DNA of 28,124 nt, taken from the NCBI GenBank assembly GCA_900155495.1, contig FTLJ01000747.1, forward strand, positions 1-28,124. Direction: 5' to 3'. Under the pieces are notes generated by a model. That model was not told where the DNA came from. It worked only from the letters and a program-made list of their open reading frames with translations, and did no database searches. This stretch comes from Porogramme epimiltina. Its lineage: Eukaryota > Basidiomycota > Agaricomycetes > Polyporales > Polyporaceae. A program made the translations under genes and the position numbers. Below, in pieces: positions 20,986 through 28,124 of this stretch (its first letter is position 1; every line of letters starts with the position of its first letter).

Positions 20986-21418
20986 TGTTTAGTAGCAAGA
21001 GGCTGAATTGGGACTTGTGGGCACGAGTACCCTCACTTCAAGCCTGTAGATGGCTGATCGTCGAGCAGTGGCGGCCAGTCGAGCAAACGGTAGAATGCGC
21101 CCGAGGTCACCTGTTTCTGGATACTAGGTGGGCTCGCAACCAGAGATAAGACGTTTGTGAACAGGGACGCTTGAGTTGTATTCTGTAATGGGGACGACTA
21201 AGACTCGATGTGAATCTATCATGGAAGGATCACCCAATTGGTACGACTCCTCTCTAGGGACTATGGGCTGCACCTACCAGTCGGGGCACAAATGACAGGA
21301 CTTGAAATGAGAGAGTGGGTGGGGATTCAAGACAATGGAAGAGGCCAAGTCGCCTTCAAGAAGGTAGGCAGGCCCCCGTGAGGAGCTGTCCCACGGGTAT
21401 ATTGGGTTCACCAGGACA
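20986..21418. promoter_or_regulatory. Upstream region of F-box unit 5
   Basis: The leader has a likely 67-nt 5' UTR intron at 21044-21110 and an upstream ORF from ATG 21222-21220 (SHRVLVVPITEYNSS). Similarity to the other units continues through the block with TATTGGGTTCACCAGGAC near 21400 and then stops. Confidence 0.45.
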
Positions 21419-22228
21419 ATCTCCAACTCCGGCACCTCAGGAAGAGGTTTGGGTAGCTCAGTCTCTTCAGCTCATTGCGACATTCCCTCGGAACGCCACT
21501 GTCCGTATGTTCTGTGGCGATAATTGGTTGCCGTATATCTATCTCGGAACGATGTAGATATAATGCTATGATCGTATTGCTTATCGGTGGCCGCCTCTTG
21601 TTTGTGTTCATTTTTCTGAAGTATCTTTTCGACCATGGCCGTGCATTAATGCGCCGTTCCACCTGTTTCTGAAACAAATTGGCGCCATCCCATAGCTATG
21701 TTGTGTATATATGTATGTATCTTACTGATTCTTTCTTGCTGCGATCTCATTGGTCTTCCAGATTCCTAGGACTCCTCGACTATTTTCTCTACCCCGTCAT
21801 ATTTTGCGCCACGTTCATATTCTGATCCACGAGGGATGCAGTGGGTAAGGGAAGATGAGAAAGCAGAACGAAGCGAACATGGAAACACCTGACGAGAGTG
21901 GAGCGGGCGCCGTGGATTGCTGACGTCGCGCTCAGCCATGGTGTGCGTGCAGTAAAGAGTTGACTCGGCATCCCATTTTCTCGCAAAAGTCATACGCACA
22001 CTAGTTGATACTCCAATTCTCGTAAGGAGAAGAGTTTCATGGCGACCGACTTCACTTCCTTGCTGGGGGATGGGAGGAAGAGCGATCATAAGAAGTGCGG
22101 ATGGACGGGCAGACATTTTCAAACTCCTCTGTTCCTATGGTGCTCAGAAACCAATAGGCTTTCTCTGTTCCTCTTCGGCGTGATGAGGTATTCAATCTCA
22201 GCTTCGTACTTTTTGCACACTCTGTCGG
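21419..22228. other. Unit 5-specific segment, less GC-rich, origin unknown
   Basis: About 0.8 kb replaces the middle of the spacer seen in the other units. It is visibly richer in A and T than its surroundings and includes a TATATATGTATGTATC stretch near 21705. Similarity to other units resumes at about 22229 (GCGATGGCGCCATCAC, then CTTTCGCACGGC). The longest frame is on the minus strand (21766-22122, 118 codons) and contains no motif I know. No clear terminal repeats or target-site duplication were found by eye, so a solo LTR or other element is possible but unsupported. Confidence 0.5.
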
Positions 22229-22426
22229 CAGGGCGATGGCGCCATCACTTTGAAGCTTTCGCACGGCCCCGCGCCGACGGCCCTTGCAGCTGTGCAGCCT
22301 CAGTCGGACGTCCCGTCCCCGCGCGCGCCCTTCCTTCCTTCTCTTGCGCGTGCCCTCTTCTGCCCTTCCCAGCTGCCCTCCACGTCTACTATTGTCACTA
22401 CCCGCTCATCGTAAACACCCGCCAAC
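22229..22426 (+). promoter_or_regulatory. GP-proximal upstream sequence, unit 5
   Basis: GC-rich, pyrimidine-rich sequence that matches 7850-8084 of unit 2 (for example CGTCCCGTCCCCGCGCGCGC). It would be the promoter and leader of the GP copy, which starts at 22427 with the good context CCAACATGGC. Confidence 0.4.
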
Positions 22427-23889
22427 ATGGCTTCCACTATCGTCCCGAGCACCATCGATTGAATGCCAACTTGAACGCCCGCCGGCATGTCTCTACGCTC
22501 ACTGGTCAGTGCACGTTGCCATATGCTGCTTCAAGGGAGCGCGCGATGTCTGACGCCCCTCCGCCGTTTGTTGCGCGTAGGATACAGCACCGAGGCCGAC
22601 GCCGCACTTGGACGATGAGAGCGCCTAGGAGCCTAGGAGGACATTATCGCCCTGACCTCTGGTGAGTGCACCTCTTTGCTTTGAGTTACGGCGTGGGCGG
22701 GCGACGGCGCGCGTGCTGGCTTCATGGAGTCGGCGCGTCGCGACGGACGACGTCACGGACACGCCGCCGACTCACACGCCTATAGTGATGCGGCGTTCGA
22801 GAGGACGCGACCGGCGTACGTGAGCCATGTGCTTTTCTATAGTCTGCACTCAACTCTTGGGGGCATTGTGTCTCCGCTCTTGCGCTCCCTACGCTCCCAT
22901 CTGTGTTCCACGCGTGGTCCTGTATCGCTCGCGCTAACACCTTCCTTGCCTTCCTTTCCTCGCGCGCCGCGCGCCGCGCGCCCGCCAGACATGCGTGCAA
23001 TCACAAAGTCCGTGGAGAACCACGCCTACCTGTTGCTCGCTCGCCGCGCGCACATCATCGACAACCTCGGCACGTACAAGGCAGCCGCGCTCTCTGTGCT
23101 CAACAGCCTCCTCACGCGTCCCCGGCCCCCGCGCCCCCCATTTCCGCTCACGCGCTGACCCGCCTCCGCTCCCGCGCCGCCCCCGCGGACAGGTGCACTG
23201 GAATGAGGCATGGCCGCACTACTCACGCAAGGCCCCGAAGCGCGCGTACTACCTCTCCCCCAGGTTCCTCAGTCCCTCATGGGCCTCACGCTGGACGATG
23301 CACTCCTCAACATAGCCCTCAAGCGGCAGTACCCAGACGCGATAAGCTTCACGGTCAAGGGCCTCCTCGGGGAGGAACGCGGCGCCTGCCTCGTCAACGG
23401 CGGGCTGGGCTGCCTCGCGGCGCGCTAACTGGACACTCGCGCGTCCCATGAGCTTCCGGTGTAGGGCTACGGGCTGCGCTGCGAGTGCGGTGCGCCGCAT
23501 CCCCTTCACGTTCCATGCGCACGGGGACGCCGCCGCATGCGCGCGCGCACCTCATCGCCCGGGACGGCTCACAGCTCAAGGCTCCGGGTCTGTGGCTGCA
23601 GCACGGCATCCCGCGGGTGGTCCCCCGCTCCGATGTTGCGTACCAGGTGCGTTTCTACGGCCACCCAGAGCTGCTCGAGTGCTGGCGGGCGTTGGGGCGG
23701 GAGGGCTCGGGATGGCGCTCGATGTGATAATCCGGGGGCACGTGACGAAGAACATGAACGACCTCGGGTTGTTGGAGAGCAAGTCGAAGCGCGGGTTCGA
23801 TTTGTAGAGCTTTCACGATGCGTGCGCTGCTCTGCGTGTGCGGCGCGGGGGGCGTTGACGCGGTTGACTCGTAGCCGGTCACTGATTGT
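22427..23889 (+). pseudogene. Glycogen phosphorylase 5' relic, unit 5
   Basis: ATG at 22427 starts MASTIVPSTID, then TGA at 22460-22462, the same stop as in unit 2. Exon 1 ends at the GTGAGT donor (22662). The exon from about 22991 reads AITKSVENHAYLLLARRA, IIDNLGTYKAAALSVLNSLL. Exon 4 (from 23192) reads VHWNEAWPHYSRKAPKRAYY, after a shift LMGLTLDDALLNIALKRQYP, then GLLGEERGACLVNGGLGCLA and a stop. This is the most complete exon 4. The last exon keeps VAYQVRFYGHPELLECWRAL and SKSKRGFDL, but the RLWE Trp is Leu. The fragment ends near CACTGATTG (about 23889), the common breakpoint. Confidence 0.85.
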
Positions 23890-24598
23890 ATGCGGCGCTG
23901 AGGGAATGTCCGAGTTCACTAGCGGAATATCAGTGGACCGGCAAGTTTGGGTAGGGTAGTACGCTGTCAATGTTACTACGCATTTTATCTTGTATTGTTA
24001 TTCCCCGATCATGCATCAGACCGCGGGGCTTAGATTCTGAGCAGTGCCACATCGCCGAGCTCAATGACTGTAGGCTTGTTCCTCCCACAACAACGATAGT
24101 ACGTGACGCCGCTTGTAGGAACTGTTGAGAGAAAGCTGCATGCACTGAGATCTGAGCAACGCCTCTGCCTAGGTTACGTCCGGTGGTCTCGTTGAATGCA
24201 AGGCCGGGGTCAAACCATGCCAGACCCGTCTCAGCGAGCCAACATTTACCAGGCATGCATCTGTATATTGTGACTCTTTCTTCCGTTGCGGCGTGTTATC
24301 GAGATCTACATACTACTCATCCAAAGCATATGTTAAACTGCATATTGAAGGAATCAAGTCCGAAGAATCCGAGAACAAGAACAAGAAAAAATGTCACTTC
24401 CTCCGTGTCCGCCAATCTCCTCTCTGCGCACAACTGCCAAAACCGCACTCTGGTATTTCCCTCGAGCTTATTTCTCACCACGACGTGAGGCGATTTTCCC
24501 CCAGTAGTTCGAGCTGATCGAGCTACCATTGTGTTCTTGTGTGTGATGCGGCGTGCTGCGATCGTGCTTGTTATGGTGAGACGGCCCTGACGGTCTGA
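23890..24598 (-). pseudogene. Possible 3' relic of an unidentified third gene, unit 5 block
   Basis: On the minus strand the tail reads TIVVVGGTSLQS and then, one shift later, GDVALLRI, followed after APRSDA-like codons by TGA at 24011-24009. Upstream is a pyrimidine-rich intron-like end (TTTCTCTCAACAG) and ATEERVTIYR at about 24255-24290, with AETGLAWFDPGLAFNETTG between them. Differences from units 1-3 include frameshifts, so this copy is broken. The family is unknown. Confidence 0.38.
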
Positions 24599-24661
24599 TC
24601 TTCCTCCGATTCCGAATAATCCTCCTCCGATTCCGAATAATCCTCCTCCGATTCCGAATCT
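24599..24661 (+). repeat. Three 21-bp tandem copies 3' of F-box unit 6
   Basis: Copies at 24599-24619, 24620-24640 and 24641-24661 share CCTCCGATTCCGAATAAT, differing only at their first and last few bases. The repeat lies in the 3' flank of F-box 6, about 60 bases beyond its stop codon, where the other units have one GAATCTTCCG-like sequence. Confidence 0.9.
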
Positions 24662-24724
24662 TCCGGAGGATGTATCCTGTGTCCGGCTTAAGCAGACTTC
24701 GAGCTCAAATTTGGAAGAACGAGC

Positions 24725-26149
24725 TTACTGAAACTCATGGTCTACCCCAGATACGGTAACACTAACATTCTCGGAGATTTTGGAGAGCTTCTTGCATATC
24801 GCTTCCTCGACGGCGGACTGTGAGAGTTGGGTACGAATGCGGTCCGATTCGTCATAGAATTCAAATGGCCAACTAAGATTGAAGTCAAAGTCCAACGTAA
24901 GGAGACCTTTGAAGGAATTGTCGAGGATCGGTCCGAGGGCCCCTGCGTTCCTGAGCACAAACTCGCATTCATTCAACAAGTCAGTGCTCTCTTTCGATGA
25001 CGGGACGTTCCAAACAAGGGAAAGGGAAAGGTCCTCGAGGTTCGAGGGTGGCGATGTAGTTGCAAGGAAGCTCGCTATGAACTCCCAAGAGGCAGCCATT
25101 TCGCTCATAGCCCACACAGTAAGGGTGAGAGACTGAAGCCGGGTGAAGTGGCGGAGACACCCAACGAACTCTGCATACAAATATTCATTCGATCAGTCAG
25201 ATCGGTTCGGGATTGCATACTGATGCGACGTACTGTCACCCTCGAGATCCCCCATCTCCTCCGAAAAGTACGTGTCAAGCTGAGTGACGGATGGGCCAGC
25301 ATACTCCCAGAGTTCAGAACCCTTCCTGAGAATGCTTGGGTCTATGTCGAGGTCCACAAGGGAGGCCCCTAAAGAGGTGACTGGGAGCCATCCAAGCAGT
25401 TCTTCCTCCAAGGGAGAGTCCAGCCGTCGAAGGGAAAACCGACGGACTGTTCTCAGAAACTCGGATTTTCGCGTACGCCGGAGTGGTCGAATCCCGCGTG
25501 AGATTGGCCACGTTACACCGTACATGTTGAGGTAAGTTAAGGAGGGTAACGCAGTGATGGTGCAGCGCATTGTGCCAGATGACGGAAAGTGGACATAGCG
25601 TAGGTAGAGGACCCGAATGGAAGTGAAGGCGCTGAAGAACCTGAACATACGAGGTGGGATGTAGAACTCCCTAGTATTCCAGTCCAAATGGGACATGTAA
25701 AGTGTTTCCAAGTTGGGGAATCTACCCCCAAGTTGGTGCATAAAGAGCCTTGAGGCGATCTTCAAACTGCTGTGATAAGTTGATGGACCGCCGCGGGGTA
25801 GAGAAAGAAGGGTTAAGTTACGGGTAGATTGAAGCCAGGAGGACGCAAGTGGGGATTGAACACCATTGGTTACGAATAGGTAGTATTGTCGATCAGAAAA
25901 GAGCGTGACATTCACAAGGAGATGGTGGCGGCTGGCAGGTAGCCAGTGGCGGCAGACAAGGGCGCAATTTCGCAGTGACTTGTAGCACTCACGACTGCCA
26001 GTCCAGAGGAACGAAATGATGATATCGGTGGTTTCTCTAGGAAGATATGGTGGGAATGTCTGCGAGATGGTGTGCACTTGTCACGGAAATGATTTGGTCC
26101 CATGAGGTGAACACGCACACACCTTGGCTGGATGCTCAACCGCGTCCAT
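24725..26149 (-). CDS. F-box-type protein, unit 6 (type B), 3 exons
   Basis: Exons on minus are 26123-26149, 25234-26059 and 24725-25170: 1299 nt, 432 residues. Introns are 63 nt (phase 0) and 63 nt (phase 1). Exon 1 encodes MDAVEHPAK. Exon 2 starts TFPPYLPRETTDIIISFL, as in unit 2, with NCALVCRHWLPASRHHLL. It continues with FMHQLGGRFPNLE, YIPPRMFRFFSAF and FPSSGTMRCTITALPSL; the last exon has FVGCLRHFTRLQSL and ECEFVLRNAGALGPILDNS. It pairs with unit 2 over its whole length, although units 3, 4 and 5 lie between them. It is intact. The presumed role is as a Skp1-binding substrate receptor; the target is unknown. Confidence 0.85.
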
Positions 26150-27541
26150 CGTTCAGCAAGAGCAAGTGCCGTGGATACCAGTTTTCTCCTCTTGAGTCTG
26201 GAGATGTCCCATCAGTGAGCATCGCAGTGAGATTCACGGTATAATGCAACGGACACTACCTATTGACGGATACTGGACACACGGGGAACGGACAGGATAT
26301 CTGGATGTGGACGATTGAGGTCGATTCTGTAATGGAGCTTGCAACTAGGACGCGACGGATGTCTATCACAAAAGGGCCAGACTGTCAGCTGACCAAGGTA
26401 CCTCCTCTCCACAGATTATGGGCGGGACTTACCAGGCAGGGCTTCAGAAGGGAGTAAGAGGGAAGGGCCTTGAAGAGGATGAAAGAGGGGCAAATCGTTC
26501 CCATGAAGGTGGGGAGACCCGCGAGTAGCAGTCTTATGGGCGTATTAGGTTCACGAGGACGCCGAGTATTTCTGATCACCAGGTCACGCGCAGGCGAGCG
26601 TGAGGAAGTACCAATAGAGGATGGTATTCCTCGACTAATAACGAGCGCATACATGGGACGGTGGGGGACGAGGAGGGAGCAGGGACTAAGGTGCGATGCA
26701 GGTATATACGAGAAAGATGTCAGCTTATTAAACGCAGCTTGAATCGCGGGAGTGGCGACGCGTCGATGGAGATGGATGGTCTATCTACGAGAGTTGTGGT
26801 GGACAGAGGGGGACGCGAAAGGACACTGAGCTGGAGATAGGAGCGGAACGAGACGGCTAAGCGATCGAGTAGACGGGGACTGACGGGACTCGCGGGAGGG
26901 CGTCGTGGATGGCTGGTGCCGTCCCAACTGCGACGCACTGGAGAGCGGACACTGGATTCGGCGTACCAACACGCGCAGGAGGCTTATGCGCTCTCATCGA
27001 GGGGCCTGTTCCTGTGGTGGTAGAACAGCTTGTTCAAGGGAACGGAAGGAAGGGCGAGCGTGGTGAGTGCGGCGGAACCGCTAGGCCGATGCATTCTGCG
27101 GCATCGGGGTGGCGAAGGAAGCGAGAGAAGCGTGGAGCATGGAGTGTGGAGCGTGGAGCGTGGAGCGTGGAGCGTGTAGGAGCTCGAAGCGCGATGCGGG
27201 GGCAGGCACAGGGACGGAAGCTCGCGCGCGTGGGGCAGCATACACACTAGATCACTAGCAAGACCTACGCCGCGGAGGGGCGGCGTGCACAAGATGAAGA
27301 GCTCTCGACTGTCGGGGGAGCGCGCGGCGAGCTCGGCGATCTATGGCGTCATCAATTTCCCACGACGATGCGCCCAGGCCTGCCTTCCTCCTGCTGGAAC
27401 GCGTCCCTCCGGGCTCCAGCGCGTCCCTCCCTCAATCCCGTTCACGGACCCTCTTCCACCCTTCATGGATGTCCGCCGCCCCCGTTCCCGCTTCCACCCC
27501 CCACTGGACTTGTCCCTTGATTATCGCGAACACACGCCGAA
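26150..27541. promoter_or_regulatory. Divergent spacer of unit 6
   Basis: The leader has a likely 62-nt 5' UTR intron at 26198-26259 and the conserved upstream frame, here with GTG (26369-26367) in place of ATG. Similarity to unit 2 is strong from 26150 to about 27010 and then ends, where unit 2 switches to unit 5-like sequence. 27010-27540 carries a 7-bp repeat tract and pyrimidine-rich sequence before the GP start. No intact gene is seen. Confidence 0.5.
27131..27179 (+). repeat. Seven 7-bp tandem repeats (CGTGGAG)
   Basis: Seven copies of a 7-base unit, of which 27131-27137, 27152-27158, 27159-27165 and 27166-27172 are exact CGTGGAG and the others differ by one or two bases. It is specific to unit 6 and lies between the F-box leader and the GP relic. 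Confidence 0.85.
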
Positions 27542-28124
27542 GTGACCTCCACCATCGACCCGAGCACCATGGGCAAGGCCGAGGCACGCCAACGCATCCG
27601 CACCCTCGCCAGTCAGCACACGACGCCGTATGCTGCTTCCCGGAAATACGCGAGCCTGACGCATGTCTGCTGTGCTCCGCGCGTAGGATACGCTGAGGAT
27701 ACCGACGGCCATGGGTGGCCAGAAGGACTGACAAGAGGGCTTCTGCGCCCTGACCTCTGGTGAGTCCTTCTCCCTGCTTCGAGTTATGCCGTGAAGCGGC
27801 GCAGCTGGAGCGGTATAAGGCTCGCGCGCTGGCTGTGAGGAGGGGGTGCGTCGCGTTGGACAACGACATGCGCACGCGGCCGACGCTGACTATGTTGGTG
27901 ATACATCCGGAAGACGCGATCGGTGTACGTGAGTCACATGTTCTTCCAACTCCCCGCGCGTGCCCCCAGAGTCTACACCCAGTTACTGGCAGCTTAGAGC
28001 TCCGTCTTTGTGTCCCTCGCGCTCCGCCGTCCTCACCGCACGCGATTCTGTAGCATCTCCAACGCTAACGCCTTCCTCCCCCCTCCCCCCCTCCCCCACT
28101 AGTACTGCGCGGCCGCCATAAGTG
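27542..28124 (+). pseudogene. Glycogen phosphorylase 5' end, unit 6, cut by window edge
   Basis: The first exon (27542-27759, 218 nt, the same length as in unit 3) begins with GTG where ATG is expected, then reads TSTIDPSTMGKAEARQRI and RTLASQHTTPYAASRKYA, and ends at GTGAGT. The next coding stretch reads EAAQLERYKARALAVRR and a RTRPT motif, up to a GTACGTGAGT donor near 27926. The rest is intron and probably the first bases of the TNHVHTSLAR exon. This is the least damaged start apart from the GTG. It could be another relic or the 5' end of a longer gene; the window ends too soon to tell. Confidence 0.65.

Larger units (their letters stand above)
1..28124. repeat. Tandem array of six F-box / glycogen phosphorylase-relic units
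   Basis: Six units follow one another in the same orientation: F-box gene on minus, divergent spacer, GP 5' relic on plus, then the next unit. F-box stop codons are spaced 5354, 5375, 4818, 3939 and 5181 bases apart. Homology covers exons, introns, leaders and spacers, so whole segments of DNA were copied, not cDNAs. The first 57 bases match the 3' flank of the other F-box genes, and the last 0.6 kb is a GP relic, so the array probably continues on both sides. Unequal crossing-over between units is the simplest mechanism; this is inferred from the layout. Confidence 0.85.

Noticed and set aside
21419..22228. Solo LTR or DNA transposon in unit 5
   Set aside because: No terminal repeat, TG...CA ends with target duplication or transposase fragment could be supported by eye; kept only as a unit-specific segment.
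28098..28116. Adjacent SpeI (ACTAGT) and NotI (GCGGCCGC) sites at the right edge, suggesting a cloning linker
   Set aside because: The surrounding sequence aligns with the intron end and exon start expected at this point of the GP relic, so natural GC-rich DNA is the simpler explanation.

Overview
The window looks like nuclear DNA of a filamentous basidiomycete, probably an Agaricomycete and possibly a polypore. It is GC-rich. Its coding genes are split by short introns of about 50-70 bases with fungal splice sites, the intact genes belong to the F-box families that are expanded in these fungi, and the pseudogenes resemble basidiomycete glycogen phosphorylase.

The layout is one tandem array of six copies of a composite unit, each roughly 4-5.4 kb. 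Read left to right, a unit holds (i) an F-box-type gene on the minus strand, (ii) a divergent upstream region of about 1-1.4 kb, and (iii) a decayed 5' fragment of a glycogen phosphorylase (GP) gene on the plus strand. Four units also have (iv) a block of about 0.7 kb that may be the minus-strand 3' end of a third, unidentified gene. F-box stop codons lie at 58, 5412, 10787, 15605, 19544 and 24725. The array appears to continue past both ends of the window.

All six F-box genes can be spliced to full-length reading frames of 432-442 residues with the same three-exon structure (27-33 nt first exon, phase-0 intron, about 830-860 nt second exon, phase-1 intron, about 450 nt third exon). A further intron sits at the same place in the 5' leader of all six. 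None has a stop or frameshift. In contrast, every GP fragment is broken by frameshifts, stops, deletions or lost splice sites, and none reaches the catalytic C-terminal half. Four units end their GP fragment at the same codon; unit 4 runs two exons further and lacks the third-gene block. Units 1 and 2 carry an extra internal GP duplication.

The F-box copies fall into types A (units 1, 3), B (units 2, 6), C (unit 4) and D (unit 5). The GP relics group differently (1 with 3; 2 with 5; 4 with 6), so units are mosaics. My reading is that F-box copies are being multiplied and kept under selection, while linked GP pieces are passengers that decay. Unit 4 (about 17.6-18.1 kb) and unit 5 (about 21.4-22.2 kb) each contain a unique segment of unknown origin.
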